Shown piece by piece: positions 27,945-37,311 of a stretch of 64,000 bases of DNA; position 1 is the first letter of the stretch; each line of letters starts with the position of its first letter. The stretch covers positions 3,658,001-3,722,000 of the forward strand of contig NZ_JACCAS010000001.1 in NCBI RefSeq assembly GCF_013409255.1, given 5' to 3'. Below the pieces are notes generated by a model. That model was not told the DNA's origin. It ran no database searches and was given only the letters and a program-made list of their open reading frames with translations. Origin of the DNA: Paraburkholderia bryophila (GTDB taxonomy: Bacteria > Pseudomonadota > Gammaproteobacteria > Burkholderiales > Burkholderiaceae). Both the position numbers and the translations under genes were made by a program.

Positions 27945-29061
27945 TATCCAGATCGAGTCCTATGTTGCGGGCGACCTGAGTGATGGTGGGGCCACTTGGT
28001 TTCAAGAGCAATGCCAGTTCCTGGCGACGCGGATCGCTGGCACGCGCTCTTCCTACTCGGATCGTCGGTTCCGAGCCTGGAGCTAAGGACATACTGTGGT
28101 ATGTGTGTAAAAAATCGTCACAGTCGTTAAAAAGAAATGCCATGAGCAGTATGTGTTTTGCCGGATGTTTGTCTCCGCGTACTGCGCGCAACAGTTCACC
28201 GAGAAATCCGCCGTTTTCTTCGTAGACGCCCTGTACGAAATGGAACCCCGGAACAGTCTCGATCCCGCGGACGCAGAAGAGGAAGCTATCGCGGAGCTCT
28301 CGCAGACGGATGTTGCCTTTAGGTCGCATCAATCCCATTCTTTTTACGCCGGCCAGATAGGTGAGTCGAAGCAGGTTTCTGTCAAGCCATAGGGCTTCCT
28401 GTGCCACGAGCCCCCTTGTGATTGCCTGCATTCGCTCCAGCACAGGACGGGCATCGGCGGCCCGGCCGACATCACGCCAGTGCTCACCGGCTACGGTATT
28501 CGGTAAAAGCCATTGCTGACCGAGCACTCCTTTGAGCTTGGCGATCGAGTGCCGCAACCAACAACGATGTCGATGGCAGATCCACACGGATGGCCATTGA
28601 TGTTCCATGTGCCAAAAGGCATGCCCTAGATGTGTTTGATCCTCGTCAGCGCAAACTGCGCACGCCTTTAATGGATGAACTGCAGAGACTCGGCTTGAGG
28701 GCAACCCCAAACTGAATTTTATACGCGCTGCAGACGACCCCGTCATTGCCTCGATTGAACGCGCAACGACCTGATCTTGCTTGAACGGCGCGTAGAACCC
28801 CAACAGCGTGTGTTTCATGGCCAACGTGGAAACGTCGCCGAATCGCCCGGCTGTCCGGACGACGAACGAACCGAGATGTGAGGGGAAATCATGAATGACG
28901 CCGGAAACTGGTGGGCCGAACAGTTGCAAGGCGGTATCCATGGCCAAACGATTCGCTGTCAGTGCATGATACCGGGCACACCAGCTATACAGCGTTTCGT
29001 CCCGGTGCATATCCGGCAACACAGTCAACGCATTGTCGAATAATTCGCCAGACTTTGACAC

Positions 29062-29130
29062 CTTGCCTCCCTTCGATACTTGGTAGCTACGATGATATTT
29101 GCATGGTGTATTATGCAAATATGCAAAATG
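29062..29130. promoter_or_regulatory. Divergent region between the two tniQ units, with ATGCAAAT repeats
   Basis: ATTTGCAT at 29097-29104 and ATGCAAAT at 29113-29120 are perfect 8-base arms eight bases apart. A third ATGCAAA starts at 29121 and overlaps the HTH gene's ATG. Another ATTTGCAT lies inside that gene at 29303-29310. They are likely binding sites for the adjacent HTH protein, which would control both tnsD and its own gene. Confidence 0.6.
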
Positions 29131-29459
29131 GACTGTCTCCCGGGGAAGTGCAGGCTCTTGACTACTTGCGTCAAGCCGTGGCGCTTCGCACGATAACGCA
29201 GTCAGAGATTGCCGCTGCGACTGGAGTCGATCAATCGCAGGTATCCCGTATTCTTGCTGGCCGTATAAAGCGGGCTTCGGCAAACGTGTCGCAGTTATGC
29301 AGATTTGCATCGCAGGTGCAAGGCGTCGCGACTGTTGATCCGGCCCGCAACATGATCCTCATGGAAGCTTTGCGCATCGTGTGGGACGGCACCGTTGCGC
29401 ACGCCGAAGCCATCGCGCAAGTAATTCTCAGCTTGCGCCATTTCAAGGAAAGTCGTTAA
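29121..29459 (+). CDS. Small HTH regulator in front of the second tniQ
   Basis: This 112-residue protein has a Cro/C1-like HTH at about residues 10-60 ('LRQAVALRTITQSEIAAATGVDQSQVSRILAGR'). It has no other known domain. The ATG at 29121 follows the palindrome at once; another in-frame ATG lies at 29103 inside it. The stop overlaps the next start by one base (TAATG), so it is co-translated with the second tniQ. It probably represses transposon targeting functions. Confidence 0.72.
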   Translation: MQNGLSPGEVQALDYLRQAVALRTITQSEIAAATGVDQSQVSRILAGRIKRASANVSQLCRFASQVQGVATVDPARNMILMEALRIVWDGTVAHAEAIAQVILSLRHFKESR

Positions 29460-30430
29460 TGAACGCTACTCGACGTTCGCCGCTTAGCTTCTTTCCAGTT
29501 CCCCAGGCAGATGAGCTACTCGATAGCATCGTTTACCGCTTTCACAGGTTGTCTGGAAGAAGGAAGGTCGCGGAGACGTTGAGTGCGCTGTTCGGCGTCA
29601 ACCAACGGACGCTGCCGCGCCTCATGTGCACTCGACTCAGCCACATGGCCGCGTTGCTGCCGATGAGCGTTTGTCCTGACGCGGAGGAGCTGGTACGTCG
29701 CCACACTTTGTTACCGGCGCTGGGGCGGCATTTCAATGGCGAGCAATTCCGTAGTGCAATCACAGGATGCCTCAGTTCCGTCAGCGTCGGCACTCCCAAG
29801 ATCTGTGCCGGGCACCAGACAGTTTTTCATTCCAATTTTGCCTGTTGCCCGATATGCGTTGCGGAAGAGCAGGAGCAGCTTGGTTTCGCGTACTGGCATC
29901 GAAGTCATCAGCTAGACGGTGTCGCGACGTGTCATCGTCACGGCTGTGATCTGATTTCTCGCTGCCAGTATTGTCGCCGAGCGATTCACGCAGCTGGATC
30001 GGACGAATTGCCTCAACGCCAATGTCGCGCGTGCGGCAGGAACACGCTACCCGTACACGGTCATGACACGTCGGTCGGACGCCTAGCCCGACTCGCTCAT
30101 GAGGCCCTGCACGGGCCCTTGCGCGGCACAGATCAGGTCGGCCTGCTGCAGGCTGTCCTCGAGGTGACGGGTGACAACACTGAAGAGGTCTGCCGCGAGA
30201 TGGCAGATATTTATGGAACCGGCTTTCTGCCAAACGTGGTCAGGGCAGGCTCCGAGGATTGGCTGCGAAGTGGTATACGGTCTGTGCGAAAGAACTGGCG
30301 CTATGGACCGCGCCAATTGAGATTTTGGCGATATGCACATACGCTTGCCGTCGCAGATTTCATTTTTGGCTCGTGGGAGTACCTGGATCGCGAGATTCAG
30401 AGGGTGGCCGACGTATCAGCAATGCGATGA
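29459..30430 (+). CDS. tniQ: Second TniQ-family targeting protein
   Basis: This 323-residue protein has the TniQ opening 'FFPVPQADELLDSIVYRFHRLSG' and zinc-binding clusters 'CCPICVAEEQEQLGFAYWHRSHQ', 'CHRHGCDLI', then 'CQYCRR' and 'CRACGRN'. It is shorter than TnsD and lacks an obvious long C-terminal DNA-binding half, ending in a basic helix-rich 110-residue tail. It differs clearly from the broken tnsD, so it is not a copy of it. In other Tn7-like elements a second TniQ gives a second target pathway; which one here is unknown. It is the only intact TniQ in the element. Confidence 0.85.
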   Translation: MNATRRSPLSFFPVPQADELLDSIVYRFHRLSGRRKVAETLSALFGVNQRTLPRLMCTRLSHMAALLPMSVCPDAEELVRRHTLLPALGRHFNGEQFRSAITGCLSSVSVGTPKICAGHQTVFHSNFACCPICVAEEQEQLGFAYWHRSHQLDGVATCHRHGCDLISRCQYCRRAIHAAGSDELPQRQCRACGRNTLPVHGHDTSVGRLARLAHEALHGPLRGTDQVGLLQAVLEVTGDNTEEVCREMADIYGTGFLPNVVRAGSEDWLRSGIRSVRKNWRYGPRQLRFWRYAHTLAVADFIFGSWEYLDREIQRVADVSAMR

Positions 30431-31131
30431 AACGTCGCTGGCAGACTAATTGGACGCGTGATTCGTTGGGACAGGCCAGTGGACTCTCCGCAAGGCATCG
30501 ACCCTCATTAACGCATCCTGCAGGCCGATTCCCGGCGCTTATTCGAGCTTTTTGGAGCTTTGCAGCGGCCATAGCTCCAGTTGAATAGCCGATATAATGT
30601 GCGAGCCAGTTTTTCGGGTCACCAAGATATGGATATTCGAACCGGGGGTATTCGTGCGTGCTGACCCGGCGTCGTGACGATCATGGACGTGAATACTGGA
30701 TCGGGCGACTTGTCAGCAACCCGACCTTGAGCACGCTTGGGCCGGCAATGTTCGCGAGCTCTATCACTCGGTGCTGACGGCAGGCAGCCATCTGGTCTCG
30801 AAGCGGGTAGATTCGGCTGATGATGTGCGTTCTTCGTTACTGGACTTGAAACCTCAAGCAGATCCCGTTTTCAACAGGCAAGCGGACACAAGGCGTTGAT
30901 TCGCAGGCGCTTTTTGACGGCGCCGCGCTGCGGTTCTTGCTGACGCATCGAGCCAGACGGATGAGCGCAAGAGTGCGGCAGCCAGGCAACTGGGGTTCAG
31001 CGGCCACCAAGCGCTGAGCAAACGGATGGAGAGACTGGGTGTTGAAACCGGTCGGCAGGACTAACACGGGAGGTTGGCAGGGCTTTCGCGGCTAGAAGTA
31101 CATGTAAAGCGCAAACGCCAGCCAGATAAGG
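30431..31131. other. Decayed region between the transposition genes and hsdR
   Basis: About 700 bases with no intact gene. Around 30970-31063 one frame reads 'AARQLGFSGHQALSKRMERLGV' and a stop, which resembles a Fis-type HTH at the end of a sigma-54-dependent activator. The frames before it are shifted. This is probably a gene remnant. I see no end repeat here. Confidence 0.4.
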
Positions 31132-34100
31132 ATGCTAGATCTAAAGTCCCTGAACTTCGAACCCCTGCGTTCGTTGGCAGCGGAGCTTGCCAACATGGGC
31201 GGCTACGCCGAGCATTACGCACACTCGGATCCGGAAGGATCCTTGGTAAAGTTACGCTCCTTTGCTGAACGTCTGGTCGACCTCCTCTACTTGCGGCTTC
31301 GCCTGCCCAAGGCCCCGAACTCCAAGTTCTCGGACCTGCTCGCAAACGGCAGCTTCGAAGTGGTCGTCGATCGTGACGCACGCGACAAGTTACACCTCCT
31401 GCGCAAGCTGGGAAACAAGGCGGCTCACGGAGAGTCCGTCAACTCCGCAGACTCCGCACGTGGTGTCTACGAGGCGTGGCAGCTTGCGCGTTGGTTCCAC
31501 GTCGCCTTCCTCGGTGGAAAGATCGCCGACTTTCAAGACTACAAGGCGGCACCTCCCGAAGGCATCGACAACAAAGCCGAGCTCAAGCGCAAGGTCAAAG
31601 ATCTGGCAGAACGCAACGCGAACGTCGAGGCACGCCTCAAGCAGAGCCTTGAAGAGCTCGAACAGTTGCGCGCCGCCGATGCCGCCCACGCGAAGCTTGA
31701 GAGACTGGTGACTTTGCCGACGGAAGCCCAGACGCAGACCCTAGTTACACAAAGCCACCAAGTCGCTCAACAGCTCCGCTTTACAGAGGACCACACTCGC
31801 CGCTGGATGATCGACCGCGATCTGCATGCGGCCGGTTGGGTCGTCCCTGTCAAAGGAAGGAGCAGCGATCAAGTGGGTCAGGAGGTCGAAGTCCAGCACC
31901 AGGGTACACCCACAGGTCTGGGTTATGCCGACTACGTCCTATGGGACGATAACAACAAGCCGCTTGCGGTCGTTGAGGCAAAGAAGACCACGATCGATGC
32001 TCGCGTCGGCCAGCAGCAGGCTAAGGACTACGCCGACGGATTGGAGAAGATGTACGGGCAACGCCCGATGATATTCTGCACCAACGGTCACGAGATCTGG
32101 GTGTGGGACGATGAGCAGGGCTACCCCCCACGCAAGATTTACGGCTTCTATTCGAAGGACACATTGCAGTACCGCGTCGCGTTCCAGCGGCGCGAGCGGA
32201 AGGATCTGCTCTGCATTCATCCCGACCCGGCAATCGCGAACCGGCTCTATCAGCTCGAAAGCATTAAACGCGTCACGGAGCGCTTCAGCTCGAGCCATCG
32301 CAAGGCGCTCATCGTCCAAGCCACGGGTACCGGCAAGACGCGCGTGGCAATCGCTCTGGCAAAGCTGCTGATTGAGGCCAAGTGGGTCAAACGGGTGCTG
32401 TTCCTGTGCGATCGTAGGGAACTTCGCAAGCAGGCCAAGAACGCTTTCAACGAGTTTCTAAAGGAGCCCATCTACGTCATCGGCATGGCCAATGACGTCA
32501 GCAAGCTCGACGCCCGCATCTACATTGGCATCTACAACGGGCTGATCAACGACCTAGACAGCTTCGATGTCGGTTTCTTCGATCTCGTCATCGCCGACGA
32601 GTCTCATCGCTCGATCTACAATACCTACGGTGACATCTTCAGGTACTTCGATGCGCTGCAGATCGGCTTGACCGCTACTCCAATCGAAATGGTCAGCCGC
32701 AGTACCTGCCAGATCTTCGGCTGTGACTACAAATTGCCGACTGCTAACTACCCGCTGGAAGACGCGATTCGAGAAAGGAACTTGGTGCCGTTCAAGGTGA
32801 TGGCGCATACCACGCTATTCCTCCGCGAAGGCATCAAGGCGTCACGCCTGACCGACCAGCAGATAGCCGAACTTGAGGACCAGGGCGTCGACCCGAACAC
32901 GCTCGAATTCGAGGCCGCAGCCATCGACGACGCGGTGTTCAACAAGGGCACCAACCGAGTGATCTTGCGCAACCTGATGGACAATGGCATCCGAGATGCC
33001 GACGGCCAACTTCCCGGCAAGTCCATCATCTTTGCGCGAAACATCAAACACGCCCGGCTACTGGCCGAGCTTTTCGACGAAATGTATCCGCAGTTCGCTG
33101 GCAAATTTTGCCAGGTCATTCACTCCGAGGAGCCACGCGCCGAGCAGCTGATCGACGACTTCAAGGGCGCCGAGAACTGCAAGAACGATCAGCTTCGTAT
33201 CGCCATCTCGGTCGACATGATGGACACGGGCATCGATGTGCCTGAGGTGTTGAACCTCGTTTTCGCCAAGCCGGTCAGGTCTAAGGTGAAGTTCTGGCAG
33301 ATGATCGGTCGCGGGACTCGACTGTGCAAGAATCTGTTTGGGCCCGGCAAGGACAAGGTTCAGTTCCTTATCTTCGATCACTGGGGTAACTTCGATTACC
33401 ACGACGTCCACGCAGACGATGTCGAGCCCAATAATCCCAAGTCGCTGATCCAACGCCGCTACGAGGCGCGGCTGGAGCTGGCGCAGCTTGCCCTAACAGC
33501 CCACGAGCCCTCGGTGTTCGATCAATTGATCGTGCAGATCCAGCTCGACGCAGAGACGTTGCCGGACAACAGTATCGCCGTGCGCGACGCATGGAAGGAT
33601 GTTCAACTGGCACGTGACGCGACGCTGCTGCATCAATATGCGCCCGCTACGCGCCAGACACTGCTCGATCGCGTTGCACCGTTGATGAACGCTGTGGACA
33701 TGCGCGGGCAGGGCGACGCACTGCGTTGGGATCTGTTGATGCTTAAGGCGCAGCGACATGCACTATTGTCGCCCAAGGCACAAAACGCCTGCCGTGCCGA
33801 CATAGAGGAGTGGCTGAGGCGCTTGCCCCCGCATCTGAACCCAGTACGCGCCAAAGCCGCGGCGCTGAAGCGGGTCACGAGCAATGACTTCTGGCTGCAA
33901 CCCTGCCATACCGATCTGGAGTCGGCGCGCTTGGAATTGCGTGATATCGTCCACTTGGCCGCGCGCTCGTTGTACCCGCCCGCACCTTCCCCCACTGTTC
34001 TCGACGTGCGCGAGAACGCGGCCGAGATTGAGGCCAATTGGCGCACCACTAAGATCAAAACGGTGGACTATGAGAACTACCGCCGCGCCGCGCAGGCAGT

Positions 34101-34560
34101 GCTGGAACCCTTGTTCGAAACCAGCGCTGTGCTACAGAAGATTCGCAAGGGCGAGGTGGTGAGCGATGCCGATTTAGATCAGCTCAACAGCCTGATTCAC
34201 ACTCACCATTCAAGCGTCGATCTGAGTACCTTGCGGGAGTTCTACCCGGACACCGCCCTACCACTCGGCCTGATCCTGCGCAGCATCATCGGCATGGACG
34301 ATGCCGCGGTTACCGATCGCTTTACGGGTTTCGCCCAGAAATACCACCTGAACAGCGATCAACTTCGTTTTCTGTCACTGCTGAAGGACCATATCCGACA
34401 GTATGGTGCCATCACGACGGATGCGCTGTTCGGGCCGCCCTTTACCCGAATCCACACGGAAGGCCTGCTCGGCGTCTTCTCCAACGAGGACCAACTCGAC
34501 GAACTGGTCCAAATCGTCCACACCTTCGGCGAGCCCATTCAGCCGCCGACCTCGAATTGA
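31132..34560 (+). CDS. hsdR: Type I restriction enzyme R subunit
   Basis: This is the motor and nuclease of a type I restriction-modification complex. The 1142-residue protein has an N-terminal DUF4145-like region, a coiled coil (about 145-185), a PD-(D/E)xK nuclease ('GYADYVLWDD' near 265, 'AVVEAKK' near 280), and a superfamily 2 helicase ('QATGTGKTRVA' near 396, 'IADESHR' near 487, 'GLTATP'). It ends with an EcoEI-type C-terminal region. All catalytic motifs are intact. The ribosome site at the ATG is poor, so the start is not certain. The M and S genes follow. Confidence 0.92.
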   Translation: MLDLKSLNFEPLRSLAAELANMGGYAEHYAHSDPEGSLVKLRSFAERLVDLLYLRLRLPKAPNSKFSDLLANGSFEVVVDRDARDKLHLLRKLGNKAAHGESVNSADSARGVYEAWQLARWFHVAFLGGKIADFQDYKAAPPEGIDNKAELKRKVKDLAERNANVEARLKQSLEELEQLRAADAAHAKLERLVTLPTEAQTQTLVTQSHQVAQQLRFTEDHTRRWMIDRDLHAAGWVVPVKGRSSDQVGQEVEVQHQGTPTGLGYADYVLWDDNNKPLAVVEAKKTTIDARVGQQQAKDYADGLEKMYGQRPMIFCTNGHEIWVWDDEQGYPPRKIYGFYSKDTLQYRVAFQRRERKDLLCIHPDPAIANRLYQLESIKRVTERFSSSHRKALIVQATGTGKTRVAIALAKLLIEAKWVKRVLFLCDRRELRKQAKNAFNEFLKEPIYVIGMANDVSKLDARIYIGIYNGLINDLDSFDVGFFDLVIADESHRSIYNTYGDIFRYFDALQIGLTATPIEMVSRSTCQIFGCDYKLPTANYPLEDAIRERNLVPFKVMAHTTLFLREGIKASRLTDQQIAELEDQGVDPNTLEFEAAAIDDAVFNKGTNRVILRNLMDNGIRDADGQLPGKSIIFARNIKHARLLAELFDEMYPQFAGKFCQVIHSEEPRAEQLIDDFKGAENCKNDQLRIAISVDMMDTGIDVPEVLNLVFAKPVRSKVKFWQMIGRGTRLCKNLFGPGKDKVQFLIFDHWGNFDYHDVHADDVEPNNPKSLIQRRYEARLELAQLALTAHEPSVFDQLIVQIQLDAETLPDNSIAVRDAWKDVQLARDATLLHQYAPATRQTLLDRVAPLMNAVDMRGQGDALRWDLLMLKAQRHALLSPKAQNACRADIEEWLRRLPPHLNPVRAKAAALKRVTSNDFWLQPCHTDLESARLELRDIVHLAARSLYPPAPSPTVLDVRENAAEIEANWRTTKIKTVDYENYRRAAQAVLEPLFETSAVLQKIRKGEVVSDADLDQLNSLIHTHHSSVDLSTLREFYPDTALPLGLILRSIIGMDDAAVTDRFTGFAQKYHLNSDQLRFLSLLKDHIRQYGAITTDALFGPPFTRIHTEGLLGVFSNEDQLDELVQIVHTFGEPIQPPTSN

Positions 34561-34573
34561 GAACTAGAATCAC

Positions 34574-36118
34574 ATGATTACCGGTGAGCTCAAAAGCCGC
34601 ATCGACGGCCTCTGGACCGAATTCTGGACCGGCGGCATTACCAATCCGCTAACGGTGATCGAGCAGATCACCTTCTTGATGTACAGCCGCATGCTTGACA
34701 TGATGGAGCGCCGCGACGAGAAGCGAGCCGAACTCAGCAAGAGAACCTTCGCTAGTCATCGCTTCATTGCCGATGAGCAGAATTGCCGCTGGGAGACTTG
34801 GCGCCACTATGGCGCGGAAGAAATGCTGCCCCACGTGCGTGACCACGTATTCGCACACTTCCGAAAGCTGGCTGCACGTAGCACCGGCGAGGACAGCCAC
34901 TTTGCGTCATTCATGAAGGACGCGCAACTGATGATCCAGAAGCCCTCGCTTCTGGTGAAGGCTGTCAACGCGGTGCAGGCCCTGCCGCTGGACCGCGGTG
35001 ATATTAAGGGCGACCTGTACGAGTACCTGCTGAGCAAGCTCACCACTGCGGGCATCAATGGCCAATTCCGCACGCCACGCCATATCATCCGTCTGATGGT
35101 GGAGCTAATGCAGCCTCAGCCTACCGATCGCATCTGCGACCCCGCCTGCGGCACCGCTGGTTTCTTAGTGGAGGCCTACGACTACCTGTTGCGCCAATAC
35201 ACCAGTTCTGCCGGTCGTCACGTGGAGGTGTTGGACGGCGAAGAGCAGATCACATACGGCGGAGACCTGCTGGCCGGGTACCGCCACCACGTAGACCACG
35301 ACATGTTCCACGGCTACGACTTCGATGCCACGATGCTTCGCATCGCCAGCATGAACCTGATAATGCACGGTGTGGCCGCACCTGACATCCACTATCAGGA
35401 CACGCTGAGCCAGAGCTTCGAGGAGCGGCACCCCGAGGGTTCAAAAAATGCATTCGATCTAGTGCTGGCCAACCCTCCTTTCAAGGGAAGCCTAGACGAG
35501 CTCGACGTAGCGCCAGACATCCTGCGCACCGTCAAAACCAAGAAGACCGAATTGCTCTTTGTCGCACTGATAATGCGCATGCTGAAGGTTGGGGGGCGCA
35601 GCGCCACTATCGTGCCAGACGGTGTGCTCTTTGGCTCCAGCAAGGCGCATTTGCAACTGCGCCGACACCTGATCGAGGACAATCAGCTAGAGGCGGTGAT
35701 CTCGCTGCCCTCGGGTGTGTTCAAGCCCTATGCGGGCGTGTCCGCGGCCATCATCATCTTCGCCAAGGGTGGGAGGACGGACAGCGTGTTTTTCTACGAG
35801 GTGGCATCGGACGGCTACACACTGGATGACAAGCGGGCTAAGATCGGCGACGGGCGGGGCGATCTACCCGACGTTCTGGCGCAGTACGCGCGGTGGCGCG
35901 AGGGAAGCGGGGACTTCAGTGAGCGGACAGCGCGGTCCTTTGAAGTGCCGGTGGGCGAGATTCAGAGCTGCGGATACGAACTCTCGATTAACCGCTACAA
36001 GCAAGTGAAGAAGTCGCTTGTAGCACATGGCGATCCCCGCGAAATCCTGGTTCGACTGGAGGAACTGCAAGCGCAGATTTCCAGTGAATTGCTCGACCTG
36101 AAGGAGTTACTTAAGTGA
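34574..36118 (+). CDS. hsdM: Type I restriction-modification DNA adenine methylase
   Basis: It methylates adenine at the system's recognition site using S-adenosylmethionine. The 514-residue product has an N-terminal helical HsdM domain (1-130), the cofactor motif 'DPACGTAGFLVEA' near residue 188, and the catalytic NPPF ('LVLANPPFKGS') near 299. It lies 13 bases after hsdR. Its stop overlaps the hsdS start by four bases. Confidence 0.95.
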   Translation: MITGELKSRIDGLWTEFWTGGITNPLTVIEQITFLMYSRMLDMMERRDEKRAELSKRTFASHRFIADEQNCRWETWRHYGAEEMLPHVRDHVFAHFRKLAARSTGEDSHFASFMKDAQLMIQKPSLLVKAVNAVQALPLDRGDIKGDLYEYLLSKLTTAGINGQFRTPRHIIRLMVELMQPQPTDRICDPACGTAGFLVEAYDYLLRQYTSSAGRHVEVLDGEEQITYGGDLLAGYRHHVDHDMFHGYDFDATMLRIASMNLIMHGVAAPDIHYQDTLSQSFEERHPEGSKNAFDLVLANPPFKGSLDELDVAPDILRTVKTKKTELLFVALIMRMLKVGGRSATIVPDGVLFGSSKAHLQLRRHLIEDNQLEAVISLPSGVFKPYAGVSAAIIIFAKGGRTDSVFFYEVASDGYTLDDKRAKIGDGRGDLPDVLAQYARWREGSGDFSERTARSFEVPVGEIQSCGYELSINRYKQVKKSLVAHGDPREILVRLEELQAQISSELLDLKELLK

Positions 36119-37266
36119 GTTGGCCTCATGTTCGACTCGGCGATTGTTGTGAGGTCGTCTCCGGTGCCACGCCGAAGACCACCATCGAGGCTTATTGGGG
36201 TGGGGAGATATTTTGGGCAACGCCTAAAGACATTTCCAACCTTGACTCATCAACGCTAGTCGACACTCCCGACAAAATCACACACGAAGGCTATCGCAGT
36301 TGCTCGACCAAGTTGGTTCCTGTCGGCGCAGTGTTGGTGAGCTCGCGCGCGCCCATTGGATTGGTGGCCATCGCCGGAGTAGAGATGTGTACCAATCAGG
36401 GTTTCAAGAGCCTAGTGCCTGGACCGAAGGTTCATTCAGAGTATCTCTACCATTGCATGAAGGTGAATGCTTCCCGCCTCGCCTCACTCGGCAACGGAGC
36501 TACGTTCAAGGAAGTCTCAAAGTCTGTTGTCGAGGACTTCGAAATCCCATTGCCGCCGCTGGCGGAGCAAATACGGATCGCTACCATCCTCGACAAGGCA
36601 GACGGGGTACGCCGCAAACGCCGGGAAGCCATCCGGCTTGTCGACGAATTCCTGCGGGCGGCCTTTTTCGAGAAGTGTGGCGACCCAGTTTCGAACTCGA
36701 TGGCGTGGCCAGAGAAACGCATTTCCGATGTTGGGAGCGTAACGACGGGGAACACGCCGTCTCGAGAGGTGGCTGCTTACTACGGCGACGCTATCGAGTG
36801 GATCAAATCGGACAACATCAACACACCGAGTCACATTTTGACCAAAGCGCGCGAGGGTCTTTCTGAACTTGGCGTCAGCGTAGGAAGGATCGTGGCCGAA
36901 GGGGCGACGTTGATGACGTGCATCGCCGGCAGCCCGGATTGCATTGGAAATGTTGCTATGACCGATCGCCGGATCGCTTTCAATCAGCAGATCAATGCAA
37001 TCACGCCTGGCCCCGGAATCGAGCGGGAATTCTTGTACACCCTTCTGCTCTTCTCGAAGCCAAGAATTCAAGCGTCGTCTACAAACTCCATGAAGGGCAT
37101 GGTCAGTAAGGGGGCGCTCGAAAAGGTCAAGCTCATATGGCCTAGCGAGAACACGCAGAACGAGATCGCTGCTTTGTTTCGTCAGGTGCAACAAGTTGTC
37201 GGCCACATGGAGGACGCTGACCCAGCGTCTTTGCTGGAGGCGCTTCAGAGCAAGCTGTTCGTATGA
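36115..37266 (+). CDS. hsdS: Type I restriction-modification specificity subunit
   Basis: It sets the recognition sequence. The 383-residue protein has two target-recognition domains, starting at about residue 2 ('WPHVRLGDCCEVVSGATPK') and about 200 ('WPEKRISDVGSVTTGNTPS'). A helical conserved region separates them ('PLPPLAEQIRIATILDKADGVRRKRREAI', given in part), with a matching one at the end ('NEIAALFRQVQQVVGHME'). The GTG start lies in the hsdM stop. The two domains are unlike, so the site should be bipartite and asymmetric. Confidence 0.93.
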   Translation: MSWPHVRLGDCCEVVSGATPKTTIEAYWGGEIFWATPKDISNLDSSTLVDTPDKITHEGYRSCSTKLVPVGAVLVSSRAPIGLVAIAGVEMCTNQGFKSLVPGPKVHSEYLYHCMKVNASRLASLGNGATFKEVSKSVVEDFEIPLPPLAEQIRIATILDKADGVRRKRREAIRLVDEFLRAAFFEKCGDPVSNSMAWPEKRISDVGSVTTGNTPSREVAAYYGDAIEWIKSDNINTPSHILTKAREGLSELGVSVGRIVAEGATLMTCIAGSPDCIGNVAMTDRRIAFNQQINAITPGPGIEREFLYTLLLFSKPRIQASSTNSMKGMVSKGALEKVKLIWPSENTQNEIAALFRQVQQVVGHMEDADPASLLEALQSKLFV

Positions 37267-37311
37267 GCGGCTCCTCGAAACACCCAAACTTACTTCACTA
37301 CTCTGCATTCG

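Larger units (their letters stand above)
26237..29061 (-). pseudogene. tnsD: tnsD-type tniQ gene split by an IS3-family insertion
   Basis: TnsD chooses the attachment site by binding the end of a conserved gene. The 5' part (29061-27945) has the TniQ start 'LPDMHRDETLYSWCARYHALT' and a zinc-finger set ('CAVCADEDQTHLGHAFWHMEHQWPSVWICHRHRCWL', in two parts). The 3' part (26622-26237) has the C-terminal DNA-binding half ('VGVPRRSVTNFIKAHPDIAAAW'). Removing the IS and one copy of its CGG duplication rejoins the frame exactly ('GLDLDT' + 'AIYWAKLDG') and gives a 501-residue protein, of normal TnsD length. The start is a GTG with AAGGGAGG ahead of it. The gene was therefore intact until recently and is now probably inactive. 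Confidence 0.9.
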
